Of a stretch of 64,000 bases of DNA, positions 54,005 through 63,119 are shown one piece after another. The notes beneath the pieces were generated by a model that was not told the origin of the DNA, ran no database searches, and saw nothing but the letters and a program-made list of their open reading frames with translations. Location of the stretch: contig NZ_JAHSTU010000003.1 of the NCBI RefSeq assembly GCF_019145495.1, positions 62,001-126,000 of the forward strand, in the 5' to 3' direction. The first letter of the stretch is position 1, and every line of letters starts with the position of its first letter. Origin of the DNA: Pseudomonas azerbaijanoccidentalis. Its GTDB lineage: Bacteria; Pseudomonadota; Gammaproteobacteria; Pseudomonadales; Pseudomonadaceae. The translations under genes were made by a program, and so were the position numbers.

Positions 54005-55228
54005 ATGCCCCAAGCCGCCCAGATGTCTGTTGCCCCTGATGCCCTGGGGCAATCATCGTCCGTAGAACAGGCCAGCCGGCTTGGCCTCGAGCAGGCTTTC
54101 GCGCTGTTCAACCAGATGTCGAGTCAATTGACCGACTCCTACAGCATGCTTGAGGCGCGGGTCACCGAGCTCAAGGGTGAACTGGCGGTCGTCAGTGCCC
54201 AGCGCATGCAGGAACTGGCGGAAAAAGAACGCCTGGCCAACCGTCTGCAAAATCTCCTCGATCTGTTGCCCGGTGGCGTCATCGTCATCGACGCGCAGGG
54301 TATCGTGCGCGAAGCCAATCCGGCGGCGTGCGAGCTGCTGGGGCTGCCGCTCGAAGGTGAGCTGTGGCGTCACGTCATCGCGCGCTGCTTTGCGCCGCGC
54401 GAAGACGATGGCCACGAAGTCTCCCTGAAGGACGGTCGGCGCCTGTCGATTGCCACGCGTTCGCTGGACGCCGAGCCCGGTCAATTGGTGCTGCTCAACG
54501 ACCTGACTGAAACCCGTCATCTGCAAGATCAACTGGCTCGCCACGAGCGCCTGTCGTCCCTTGGACGCATGGTCGCGTCGCTGGCTCACCAGATTCGTAC
54601 GCCGTTGTCCGCAGCATTGCTTTACGCCAGTCATTTGACCGAGCAGGAGCTGCCAGTGGCCACCCAGCAACGCTTCGCCGGCCGGCTTAAAGAGCGCTTG
54701 CACGAGCTGGAGCATCAGGTACGCGACATGCTGGTGTTCGCTCGCGGTGAGTTGCCACTGACCGACCGCGTAACCCCCAAACAATTGATGCAGTCGCTGC
54801 AAGCGGCGGCGCTGACCCATGTACAGGACCTGCCGATCCGCTGGCAGTGCGACAGCCATGCCGGCGACCTGCTGTGCAATCGCGACACCCTGGTCGGGGC
54901 CATCCTCAACTTGATCGAAAACGCCATCCAAGCCAGTGCCGGTGACGTGCGCTTGAAGGTTCATCTGTATGCCCGCGACAACCAATTGCGCGTCTGCGTC
55001 AGCGACAGCGGCAGCGGTATCGACGGCGCTGTGCTGGCGCGACTGGGCGAGCCGTTTTTCACCACCAAGGCCACCGGCACCGGTCTGGGCCTGACCGTGG
55101 TCAAGGCGGTTGCCCGTGCGCATCAGGGAGAATTGCACCTGCGTTCGCGAATCGGTCGCGGTACGTGTGCGCAGGTGATCCTGCCGCTTTTTGTCAGCGA
55201 CAAGAGCAGCGCTCAGGGATCGGAGTGA
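54005..55228 (+). CDS. fleS: FleS sensor histidine kinase
   Basis: 407 residues, cytoplasmic with no membrane segment. Coiled coil, PAS domain (about 82-165; LLPGGVIVIDAQGIVREANPAACELLG), HisKA with His195 (SLAHQIRTPLSAAL), and HATPase (NLIENAIQA, SDSGSGID, TGLGLTVVKAVA). It phosphorylates FleR for class III flagellar genes. Confidence 0.94.
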   Translation: MPQAAQMSVAPDALGQSSSVEQASRLGLEQAFALFNQMSSQLTDSYSMLEARVTELKGELAVVSAQRMQELAEKERLANRLQNLLDLLPGGVIVIDAQGIVREANPAACELLGLPLEGELWRHVIARCFAPREDDGHEVSLKDGRRLSIATRSLDAEPGQLVLLNDLTETRHLQDQLARHERLSSLGRMVASLAHQIRTPLSAALLYASHLTEQELPVATQQRFAGRLKERLHELEHQVRDMLVFARGELPLTDRVTPKQLMQSLQAAALTHVQDLPIRWQCDSHAGDLLCNRDTLVGAILNLIENAIQASAGDVRLKVHLYARDNQLRVCVSDSGSGIDGAVLARLGEPFFTTKATGTGLGLTVVKAVARAHQGELHLRSRIGRGTCAQVILPLFVSDKSSAQGSE

Positions 55229-55233
55229 AGGTC

Positions 55234-56619
55234 ATGGGTATTAAGGTTCTACTGGTCGAGGATGACCGCGCGCTGCGTGAAGCACTGGCCGATACGCTAT
55301 TACTCGGCGGGCACGATTACCAGGCCGTCGGCTCGGCGGAAGAAGCGTTGGCGGCGGTTGAAGCCGAGGCGTTCAATCTGGTGGTCAGCGACGTCAACAT
55401 GCCGGGCATGGACGGGCATCAATTGCTCGGCCTGCTTCGGGCGCGTCAGCCGCAACTGCCGGTGTTGCTGATGACGGCGCACGGCGCGGTGGAGCGGGCG
55501 GTCGACGCCATGCGACAGGGCGCGGCCGATTATCTGGTCAAGCCATTCGAGGCCAAGGCCTTGCTCGATCTGGTTGCGCGCCATGCGCTGGGCAGTCTCG
55601 GTGCCAGTGACAATGAAGGACCGGTCGCTTTCGAGCCAGCCAGTGCGCAACTGCTGGAATTGGCAGCGCGCGTCGCGCGCAGCGATTCGACGGTGTTGAT
55701 CTCTGGCGAGTCCGGCACCGGCAAGGAAGTGCTGGCGCGCTACATTCACCAGCACTCGCACCGCGCCAGTCAGCCGTTCATTGCGATCAACTGCGCGGCG
55801 ATCCCGGACAACATGCTCGAAGCCACGCTGTTTGGTCACGAGAAAGGCTCGTTCACCGGCGCCATTGCGGCGCAGGCCGGTAAGTTCGAACAAGCCGATG
55901 GCGGGACCATCCTGCTCGATGAAATCTCTGAAATGCCCCTCGGCCTGCAAGCCAAACTGCTGCGTGTGTTGCAAGAGCGCGAGGTCGAGCGGGTGGGCGC
56001 GCGCAAGCCGATTACCCTGGATATTCGGGTGGTCGCGACGACCAATCGGGATCTGGCCGGGGAAGTGGCGGCGGGGCGGTTCCGTGAAGACCTTTATTAT
56101 CGTCTGTCGGTCTTCCCTCTTGCGTGGCGACCGCTGCGCGAGCGCACCGCCGATATTCTGCCGCTGGCCGAGCGTCTGCTGGCCAAACACGTCAATAAAA
56201 TGAAGCATGCGGCGGCGAGACTGTCTCCCGAGGCGCAGGCGTGTCTGATCGGTTATCCGTGGCCGGGCAACGTGCGCGAACTGGACAACGCGATTCAGCG
56301 TGCATTGATCCTGCAGCAGGGCGGCGTGATCCAGCCTCAGGATTTCTGCCTGGCCGGGCCGGTCGCTTGTGCGCCGCTGCCGACATTGGCGCCTGCGCCG
56401 GTGCGAGCGGTGGAAGTTGACGCTGAGTCGGCGGGAGCGCTGGGCGACGACCTGCGCCGTCGTGAATTCCAGATGATCATCGACACCCTGCGCACCGAGC
56501 GCGGCCGCCGCAAGGAGGCCGCCGAGCGCCTGGGCATCAGCCCGCGAACCTTGCGCTACAAGCTGGCGCAGATGCGCGATGCCGGGATGGACGTGGAAGC
56601 CTATTTGTTCGCCACGTAA
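55234..56619 (+). CDS. fleR: FleR response regulator, sigma-54 activator
   Basis: 461 residues from the ATG at 55234, just past the fleS stop. Receiver with Asp53 (LVVSDVNMPGMDG) and Lys103 (ADYLVKPFEA), AAA+ domain with GESGTGKE and GSFTGA, and an HTH (GRRKEAAERLGISPRTLRYKLAQMRDAG). Its GSFTGA differs from GAFTGA by one small residue, as in other FleR. Activates flgF and fliE class operons. Confidence 0.94.
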   Translation: MGIKVLLVEDDRALREALADTLLLGGHDYQAVGSAEEALAAVEAEAFNLVVSDVNMPGMDGHQLLGLLRARQPQLPVLLMTAHGAVERAVDAMRQGAADYLVKPFEAKALLDLVARHALGSLGASDNEGPVAFEPASAQLLELAARVARSDSTVLISGESGTGKEVLARYIHQHSHRASQPFIAINCAAIPDNMLEATLFGHEKGSFTGAIAAQAGKFEQADGGTILLDEISEMPLGLQAKLLRVLQEREVERVGARKPITLDIRVVATTNRDLAGEVAAGRFREDLYYRLSVFPLAWRPLRERTADILPLAERLLAKHVNKMKHAAARLSPEAQACLIGYPWPGNVRELDNAIQRALILQQGGVIQPQDFCLAGPVACAPLPTLAPAPVRAVEVDAESAGALGDDLRRREFQMIIDTLRTERGRRKEAAERLGISPRTLRYKLAQMRDAGMDVEAYLFAT

Positions 56620-56620
56620 C

Positions 56621-56755
56621 CCTGTAGCAGCTGGCGAAGGCTGCGTTCGGCTGCGCAGCAGTCGCAAATCAGTCGACGCGGTCCTTCAGGAAAATCAGGC
56701 TTCAGGTTTAACGACTGCTTCGCAGCCGAACGCAGCCTTCGGCAGCTGCTACAGG
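56621..56755. repeat. Long-arm inverted repeat of REP type
   Basis: 44-base arms (56621-56664 and 56712-56755) inverse to each other with few mismatches, core GCAGCTGGCGAAGGCTGCG. They lie between the fleR stop and the fliE promoter. Larger relative of the repeat at 21541-21686. Confidence 0.85.
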
Positions 56756-56849
56756 TGCGGAGCGGCAGAAGTCCGGGACGGGCTTTTGTTCAGTGTGGCC
56801 ACGGAGCTGGCACCCTTGTTGCTAACACCTCAATACCCGCCGAGTGAGT

Positions 56850-56868
56850 GTCAAAAAATTGCGGGCCG
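56850..56868 (+). promoter_or_regulatory. Weak sigma-54 promoter candidate for fliE
   Basis: Around GTGTCAAAAAATTGCGG, TG-N10-GC spacing with TTGCGG at -12 but TG rather than GG at -24. It lies about 20 bases before the start, closer than usual, so confidence is low. Confidence 0.3.
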
Positions 56869-56883
56869 CCAAAGAGAGAGATC

Positions 56884-57213
56884 ATGAGCCAAGGTATTGA
56901 ATTCAATCGGTTGATGCTGGATATGCGTGCCATGCAAATGGATGCCATGTCTGCGCCGAAATCGACTGCCGCCGTCCCTGAACTGAATGGCAGCAGCTTT
57001 TCCGACATGCTCGGTCAGGCCGTCAATAAAGTGAACGACACCCAGCAGGCTTCCACTCAGTTGGCCAATGCCTTCGAGATCGGCAAGAGCGGCGTCGACC
57101 TGACGGACGTGATGATTTCTTCGCAGAAAGCCAGCGTGTCTTTCCAGGCGTTGACCCAAGTGCGTAACAAGCTGGTTCAGGCTTACCAAGACATCATGCA
57201 GATGCCGGTTTAA
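56884..57213 (+). CDS. fliE: Flagellar hook-basal body protein FliE
   Basis: 109 residues from the ATG at 56884 (AAAGAGAG upstream). C-terminal [46 protein letters not shown] is diagnostic. Joins the MS ring to the rod. First gene of fliEFGHIJ. Confidence 0.95.
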   Translation: MSQGIEFNRLMLDMRAMQMDAMSAPKSTAAVPELNGSSFSDMLGQAVNKVNDTQQASTQLANAFEIGKSGVDLTDVMISSQKASVSFQALTQVRNKLVQAYQDIMQMPV

Positions 57214-57228
57214 GGACGAGATTGAGTC

Positions 57229-59016
57229 ATGGCAGAAGCAGTCGCCGATAATGTTCCGGCCAAGGCCACTCCAATAGACGGCAAACCGCCGCTGTTCGGG
57301 TTGTCCTTCCTGGAAAACCTCTCCGAGATGACCATGCTGCGTCAGGTTGGCCTGTTGGTTGGCCTGGCTGCGAGCGTGGCGATTGGTTTTGCCGTGGTGT
57401 TGTGGTCCCAGCAGCCGGACTACCGTCCGCTGTACGGCAGCCTTGCCGGTATGGACGCCAAGCAGGTCATGGACACCCTCGCCGCCGCCGATATCGCTTA
57501 TACCGTTGAACCGAACTCCGGTGCCTTGCTGGTCAAGGCTGAAGATTTGTCCCGCGCGCGCCTCAAGCTCGCGGGCGCTGGTGTCACTCCCAGCGATGGC
57601 AACATCGGTTTTGAGATCCTCGATAAAGAGCAGGGCCTGGGTACCAGCCAGTTCATGGAAGCCACCCGTTATCGTCGTGGCCTCGAAGGTGAGCTGGCCC
57701 GGACCATTTCCAGCCTGAACAACGTCAAGGGTGCCCGTGTGCACCTGGCGATTCCCAAGAGTTCGGTGTTTGTGCGTGATGAGCGCAAGCCGAGTGCTTC
57801 GGTACTGGTTGAACTCTATTCCGGTCGTTCGCTGGAGCCAGGCCAGGTCGTGGCCATCATTAACCTGGTGGCGACCAGCGTTCCCGAGTTGAGCAAGTCG
57901 CAGATCACCGTGGTCGACCAGAAGGGCAACCTGCTCTCCGATCAGGCGGAAAACTCCGAACTGACCATGGCCGGCAAGCAATTCGATTACAGCCGCCGCA
58001 TGGAAAGCATGCTCACCCAGCGTGTGCACAACATCCTGCAACCGGTGCTGGGCAACGACCGCTATAAAGCGGAAGTTTCCGCCGATGTCGACTTCAGTGC
58101 CGTCGAGTCGACGTCCGAGCAGTTCAACCCTGACCAGCCAGCGCTGCGCAGCGAGCAGTCGGTCAACGAACAACGTACTGCCAGCAATGGCCCGCAAGGT
58201 GTTCCAGGTGCCCTGAGCAACCAGCCACCTGCGCCGGCCTCCGCGCCACAAACCACCGCGGGCGCCGCGCCAGCCGCCGGTATGGTGCAGCCAGGCCAGC
58301 CGCTGATCGATGCCAACGGCCAACAAATCATGGACCCGGCCACCGGTCAGCCAATGCTCGCGCCTTACCCGGCGGACAAGCGTCAACAATCGACCAAGAA
58401 CTTCGAACTCGACCGTTCCATCAGTCACACCAAGCAGCAGCAGGGCCGGTTGAATCGCCTGTCGGTGTCGGTGGTGGTTGATGATCAGGTCAAGATCAAC
58501 CCGGCCATCGGCGAAACCAGCCGCGCACCGTGGACCGCCGACGAATTGGCGCGCTTCACCCGTCTGGTTCAGGACGCAGTCGGTTTCGATGCCAGCCGCG
58601 GTGACAGCGTCAGCGTCATCAACATGCCGTTCTCCGCCGATCGCGGTGAAGTGATCGCCGACATTCCGTTCTACTCCCAGCCGTGGTTCTGGGACATCGT
58701 CAAGCAAGTGCTGGGTGTCCTGTTCATTCTGGTGCTGGTGTTCGGCGTGTTGCGGCCGGTGCTTAACAACATCACCGGCGGCGGCAAGGACAAGCAACTG
58801 GCCGGCATCGGCAGTGATGTCGAGCTGGGTGGCATGGGCGGTCTGGACGGCGAACTGGCCAACGACCGCGTCAGCCTCGGTGGCCCGCAAAGCATTCTGC
58901 TGCCGAGCCCGAGCGAAGGCTATGACGCACAGTTGAACGCCATCAAGAGTCTGGTGGCAGAAGACCCGGGTCGTGTGGCCCAGGTCGTGAAAGAGTGGAT
59001 TAACGCAGATGAGTGA
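57229..59016 (+). CDS. fliF: Flagellar MS-ring protein FliF
   Basis: 595 residues. Two membrane segments (about 38-58 and 487-507) bracket the periplasmic ring-building domains (YRPLYGSLAGMDAKQVMDTLAAADIAY...). C-terminal tail (VAEDPGRVAQVVKEWINADE) binds FliG. The stop overlaps the fliG start by 8 bases. Confidence 0.97.
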   Translation: MAEAVADNVPAKATPIDGKPPLFGLSFLENLSEMTMLRQVGLLVGLAASVAIGFAVVLWSQQPDYRPLYGSLAGMDAKQVMDTLAAADIAYTVEPNSGALLVKAEDLSRARLKLAGAGVTPSDGNIGFEILDKEQGLGTSQFMEATRYRRGLEGELARTISSLNNVKGARVHLAIPKSSVFVRDERKPSASVLVELYSGRSLEPGQVVAIINLVATSVPELSKSQITVVDQKGNLLSDQAENSELTMAGKQFDYSRRMESMLTQRVHNILQPVLGNDRYKAEVSADVDFSAVESTSEQFNPDQPALRSEQSVNEQRTASNGPQGVPGALSNQPPAPASAPQTTAGAAPAAGMVQPGQPLIDANGQQIMDPATGQPMLAPYPADKRQQSTKNFELDRSISHTKQQQGRLNRLSVSVVVDDQVKINPAIGETSRAPWTADELARFTRLVQDAVGFDASRGDSVSVINMPFSADRGEVIADIPFYSQPWFWDIVKQVLGVLFILVLVFGVLRPVLNNITGGGKDKQLAGIGSDVELGGMGGLDGELANDRVSLGGPQSILLPSPSEGYDAQLNAIKSLVAEDPGRVAQVVKEWINADE

Positions 59017-60028
59017 TAACCGAGCCGTTGCCGCCAAGCTGTCCAAGGTCGACAAAGCCGCAATCCTGCTGCTGTCCCTTGGTTCTACCGACGCCGCCCA
59101 GGTGCTGCGCCACATGGGGCCTAAAGAGGTCCAGCGTGTAGGCGTGGCCATGGCGCAGATGGGTAACGTGCACCGCGAGCAGGTCGAGCAGGTGATGAGC
59201 GAGTTCGTCGACATCGTCGGCGACCAGACCAGCCTGGGCGTCGGCTCCGACGACTACGTGCGCAAAATGCTCACCCAGGCACTGGGCGAAGACAAGGCCA
59301 ATGGCCTGATCGACCGCATCCTGCTGGGTGGCAACACCAGTGGCCTCGACAGCCTGAAGTGGATGGAACCGCGCGCCGTCGCCGATGTGATCCGTTACGA
59401 GCACCCGCAGATCCAGGCGATCGTGGTGGCGTATCTCGATCCGGACCAGGCCGGCGAAGTGCTGGGCAACTTCGACCACAAGGTGCGCCTGGACATCATT
59501 TTGCGGGTTTCCTCGCTGAACACCGTGCAGCCGGCGGCCCTCAAAGAGCTCAACCAGATTCTCGAGAAGCAGTTCTCCGGCAACTCGAATGCTTCGCGTA
59601 CCACGCTGGGCGGCATCAAGCGTGCAGCCGACATCATGAACTTCCTCGACAGCTCGATCGAAGGCCAGCTCATGGACTCGATCCGCGAAGTCGACGAAGA
59701 CCTGTCCGGTCAGATCGAAGACCTCATGTTCGTGTTCAACAACCTGGCCGATGTCGACGACCGCGGTATCCAGGCACTGTTGCGCGAAGTGTCCTCCGAC
59801 GTGCTGGTACTGGCCCTCAAGGGTTCGGACGAAGGCGTCAAAGAGAAGATCTTCAAGAACATGTCCAAGCGTGCGGCCGAACTGTTGCGCGACGACCTGG
59901 AAGCCAAAGGCCCGGTACGCGTCAGCGACGTGGAAACCGCGCAGAAAGAAATCCTCACGATCGCCCGTCGTATGGCCGAGGCCGGAGAAATCGTTCTCGG
60001 TGGCAAGGGCGGCGAGGAAATGATTTAA
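59009..60028 (+). CDS. fliG: Flagellar motor switch protein FliG
   Basis: 339 residues. Armadillo-like N, M (EHPQIQAIVVAYLDPDQAGEVL) and C domains; the C-terminal torque helix contains RAAELLRDDLEAKGPVRVSDVETAQKEI with the charged residues facing MotA. Confidence 0.97.
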   Translation: MSDNRAVAAKLSKVDKAAILLLSLGSTDAAQVLRHMGPKEVQRVGVAMAQMGNVHREQVEQVMSEFVDIVGDQTSLGVGSDDYVRKMLTQALGEDKANGLIDRILLGGNTSGLDSLKWMEPRAVADVIRYEHPQIQAIVVAYLDPDQAGEVLGNFDHKVRLDIILRVSSLNTVQPAALKELNQILEKQFSGNSNASRTTLGGIKRAADIMNFLDSSIEGQLMDSIREVDEDLSGQIEDLMFVFNNLADVDDRGIQALLREVSSDVLVLALKGSDEGVKEKIFKNMSKRAAELLRDDLEAKGPVRVSDVETAQKEILTIARRMAEAGEIVLGGKGGEEMI

Positions 60029-60032
60029 CACC

Positions 60033-60830
60033 ATGGCCAAGCATGATGATTCACCCACTGACCTGATCCGGGCCAGGGATGTCAGTGGTTTCGATACCTG
60101 GGCGCTGCCCAGTTTCGACCCGCCGGCACCTGAGCCAGAACCGGAGCCGGAACCCGAACCGCCGGAAATGGAAGAAGTGCCGCTGGAGGAAGTCCAGCCA
60201 CTGACCCTCGAAGAGCTCGAAAGCATTCGCCAGGAAGCCTATAACGAAGGCTTTGCAGTGGGTGAGAAGGAAGGTTTCCACAGCACCACCCTCAAGGTTC
60301 GCCAGGAAGCCGAACAGGCATTGGCGCCGAAGATCGCCGGGCTGGAACAGCTGATGGCGCATCTGTTCGAGCCTATCGCCGAACAAGACACCCAGATTGA
60401 AAAGTCGCTGGTCGATCTCGTGCAGCACATCACCAAGCAGGTGATTCAGCGCGAACTGGCCATCGATTCGACGCAGATCGAACACGTCATGCGCGAAGCC
60501 CTCAAGCTGTTGCCGCTGGGCGTGGGCAATGTGCGGCTGTACATCAATCCGCAGGATTTCGAACAGGTCAAAGCCCTGCGCGAACGCCATGAAGAAACCT
60601 GGCGCATCGTCGAGGACGAGTCGCTGTTGCCGGGCGGCTGCCGGGTCGAAACCGAGCACAGCCGCATCGATGCCACCGTGGAGACTCGGGTCAAGCAGGT
60701 CATGGACAAGCTGTTCGATCAGCTCCACGAGCAGGCCTTGCACCCGTCGGCGCCGGACGTGACTCTGGAGCTGCCGGTCGAAAGCAAACCCGCAGCCGCC
60801 GCTGATCCGGACCTTCCCGATGCGCCTTGA
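60033..60830 (+). CDS. fliH: Flagellar export stator protein FliH
   Basis: 265 residues. Acidic, Pro/Glu-rich N-terminal region ([23 protein letters not shown]), then a coiled coil and the FliH/YscL C-terminal domain. Binds FliI as stator and negative regulator. The GxxxG repeat stretch of many FliH is limited to GFAVGEKEG. Overlaps fliI by 11 bases. Confidence 0.93.
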   Translation: MAKHDDSPTDLIRARDVSGFDTWALPSFDPPAPEPEPEPEPEPPEMEEVPLEEVQPLTLEELESIRQEAYNEGFAVGEKEGFHSTTLKVRQEAEQALAPKIAGLEQLMAHLFEPIAEQDTQIEKSLVDLVQHITKQVIQRELAIDSTQIEHVMREALKLLPLGVGNVRLYINPQDFEQVKALRERHEETWRIVEDESLLPGGCRVETEHSRIDATVETRVKQVMDKLFDQLHEQALHPSAPDVTLELPVESKPAAAADPDLPDAP

Positions 60831-62178
60831 ACGCACCAGTTTCGCCAAGCGCCTGGGCAGCTATGCCGAGGCCACGGAACTGGCCGGCGCGCCGATTCTT
60901 GAAGGGCGCCTGCTGCGCATGGTCGGCCTGACCCTCGAAGCCGAAGGCTTGCGCGCCGCGATGGGCAGCCGTTGCATGGTCATCAACGATGACAGCTATC
61001 ACCCGGTGCAGGTCGAAGCCGAAGTCATGGGCTTCTCCGGCAGCAAAGTGTTTTTGATGCCGGTCGGCAGCGTTGCCGGCATTGCGCCCGGCGCTCGCGT
61101 TGTTCCGCTTTCCGATACCGGCCGCTTGCCGATGGGCATGAGCATGCTTGGGCGTGTGCTCGATGGCGCCGGTCGTGCGCTCGACGGCAAGGGCGGGATG
61201 AAGGCCGAAGACTGGGTGCCGATGGACGGCCCGACCATCAACCCGCTCAAGCGTGAACCGATCAGCGAACCGCTGGACGTGGGCATTCGTTGCATCAACG
61301 GCATGTTGACGGTGGGTCGCGGCCAGCGTCTCGGCCTGTTCGCAGGTACGGGTGTCGGTAAATCCGTGCTGTTGGGCATGATGACCCGCTTCACCGAGGC
61401 CGACATCATCGTCGTCGGGCTGATCGGTGAGCGGGGTCGTGAAGTTAAAGAATTCATCGAGCACATCCTCGGTGAAGAAGGGCTCAAGCGTTCCGTGGTG
61501 GTGGCGTCCCCGGCGGACGATGCGCCGCTGATGCGCTTGCGCGCCGCCATGTACTGCACGCGCATCGCCGAGTATTTCCGCGACAAGGGCAAGAACGTCC
61601 TGCTGCTGATGGATTCGTTGACCCGTTTCGCCCAGGCCCAGCGGGAAATCGCCCTGGCCATCGGTGAGCCGCCAGCGACCAAGGGTTATCCGCCGTCGGT
61701 ATTCGCCAAGTTGCCGAAACTGGTGGAGCGGGCCGGTAATGCCGAGAAGGGTGGCGGTTCGATCACGGCGTTCTACACCGTGCTGTCCGAAGGCGATGAC
61801 CAGCAAGACCCGATTGCCGACTCGGCGCGGGGCGTGCTCGACGGGCACATCGTGCTGTCGCGGCGACTGGCCGAAGAAGGGCATTACCCGGCCATCGATA
61901 TCGAGGCCTCCATCAGCCGGGTCATGCCGGCCGTGGTGTCACCTGAGCACATGATGCGGGCGCAGTACTTCAAGCAATTGTGGTCACGCTATCAGCAGAG
62001 TCGCGACCTGATCAGCGTTGGCGCTTACGTCGCCGGCGGTGATCGCGAGACCGACCTGGCGATTTCCCTGCAGCCGCAACTGGTCAAATACCTGCGCCAA
62101 GGCCTCAACGACAGCATCAGCCTGGGCGAAAGCGAAGCGTATCTCGCCTCGATTTTCGCGCCCGCGGCGGGCGGCTAA
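60820..62178 (+). CDS. fliI: Flagellum-specific export ATPase FliI
   Basis: 452 residues, F1-beta-like. Walker A AGTGVGKS (175-182), Walker [38 protein letters not shown] with the FliI signature, and a C-terminal helical domain. Drives export of axial substrates with FliH and FliJ. Confidence 0.97.
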   Translation: MRLERTSFAKRLGSYAEATELAGAPILEGRLLRMVGLTLEAEGLRAAMGSRCMVINDDSYHPVQVEAEVMGFSGSKVFLMPVGSVAGIAPGARVVPLSDTGRLPMGMSMLGRVLDGAGRALDGKGGMKAEDWVPMDGPTINPLKREPISEPLDVGIRCINGMLTVGRGQRLGLFAGTGVGKSVLLGMMTRFTEADIIVVGLIGERGREVKEFIEHILGEEGLKRSVVVASPADDAPLMRLRAAMYCTRIAEYFRDKGKNVLLLMDSLTRFAQAQREIALAIGEPPATKGYPPSVFAKLPKLVERAGNAEKGGGSITAFYTVLSEGDDQQDPIADSARGVLDGHIVLSRRLAEEGHYPAIDIEASISRVMPAVVSPEHMMRAQYFKQLWSRYQQSRDLISVGAYVAGGDRETDLAISLQPQLVKYLRQGLNDSISLGESEAYLASIFAPAAGG

Positions 62179-62184
62179 CCCGTC

Positions 62185-62634
62185 ATGGCGCAGACTCGGG
62201 CGGGGCGTCTGGCACCTGTGGTGGAAATGGCCGAGAAGGCCGAAAAAACCGCGGTCCAGCGCCTGGGGCATTTTCAGGGGCAGGTGCGTTTGGCCGAAAG
62301 CAAACTCGCCGACCTCGAAGCTTTTCGTCTCGATTATCAAGAACAGTGGATCGTGCGCGGCAGCAGCGGCGTTTCGGGCCAATGGCTGCTGGGCTATCAA
62401 GGCTTTCTCGCGCAATTGGGCACCGCCATCGATCAGCAGCGCCAAAGCCTGGCCTGGCACCAGAACAACCTGAACAAGGCGCGGGACACCTGGCAGCAAG
62501 CGTTTGCCCGGGTCGAGGGTTTGCGTAAACTGGTGCAGCGCTATGCCGATGAGGCGCGGGCACTGGAAGACAAGCGTGAGCAGAAGTTGCTGGACGAATT
62601 GTCCCAGCGCTTGCCGCGGCAGGATCAGTATTGA
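62185..62634 (+). CDS. fliJ: Flagellar export protein FliJ
   Basis: 149 residues, a long two-helix coiled coil typical of FliJ (VVEMAEKAEKTAVQRLGHFQGQVRLAESKLADLEAFRLDYQEQW). Export-gate chaperone, 6 bases after fliI. Confidence 0.93.
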   Translation: MAQTRAGRLAPVVEMAEKAEKTAVQRLGHFQGQVRLAESKLADLEAFRLDYQEQWIVRGSSGVSGQWLLGYQGFLAQLGTAIDQQRQSLAWHQNNLNKARDTWQQAFARVEGLRKLVQRYADEARALEDKREQKLLDELSQRLPRQDQY

Positions 62635-62646
62635 TAGAGCGTTGCG

Positions 62647-62733
62647 AAAAGATCGCAGCCTGCGGCAGCTCCTACATTGACCGTGTGTAAATCCGATATT
62701 GTAGGAGCTGCCGCAGGCTGCGATCTTTTGATC
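62647..62733. repeat. REP pair in inverted orientation
   Basis: AAAAGATCGCAGCCTGCGGC and its inverse with an approximately 25-base spacer, just after fliJ; probable boundary between fliEFGHIJ and hsbAR. Confidence 0.87.
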
Positions 62734-62814
62734 CTGATGACCTGCCTTGCCGCAACCTCTACCAAATGCTAAACCTTGTACAAGCAGGTTTACCAATGAC
62801 AAGGAAGCCATGAC

Positions 62815-63114
62815 ATGTCAGTTGTTACAGAAGTATCCCCCGACGGCCAAAAGCTGACGATATCGGTCAAAGGACGATTCGATTTCGCCAAGCATCAGGA
62901 ATTTCGTGAATCCTACGAAGATAAAGAGCTATCGGCGGTTGTGGTCGACCTCAGAGAGGCCACCTACCTCGACAGCTCTGCGCTGGGCATGTTGCTGCTG
63001 TTGCGTGATCACGCCGGTGGCGAAGACTCCGACATTCGCGTGGTCAACAGCAGTTCGGATGTGAGGAAAATTCTCGCTATTTCCAACTTCGACAAACTGT
63101 TCGACATCAGTTGA
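62815..63114 (+). CDS. hsbA: STAS-domain anti-sigma-factor antagonist HsbA
   Basis: 99 residues. STAS fold with the phosphorylatable Ser at 54-55 in DLREATYLDSSALGMLLLL. In P. aeruginosa HsbA binds FlgM or HsbD depending on phosphorylation by HsbR, linking the HptB pathway to FliA activity and c-di-GMP. Confidence 0.88.
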   Translation: MSVVTEVSPDGQKLTISVKGRFDFAKHQEFRESYEDKELSAVVVDLREATYLDSSALGMLLLLRDHAGGEDSDIRVVNSSSDVRKILAISNFDKLFDIS

Positions 63115-63119
63115 GCACC

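Noticed and set aside
56851-59214. 787-codon ORF antisense to fliE-fliF-fliG
   Set aside because: Crosses three well-supported flagellar genes and shows no domain or ribosome binding site.
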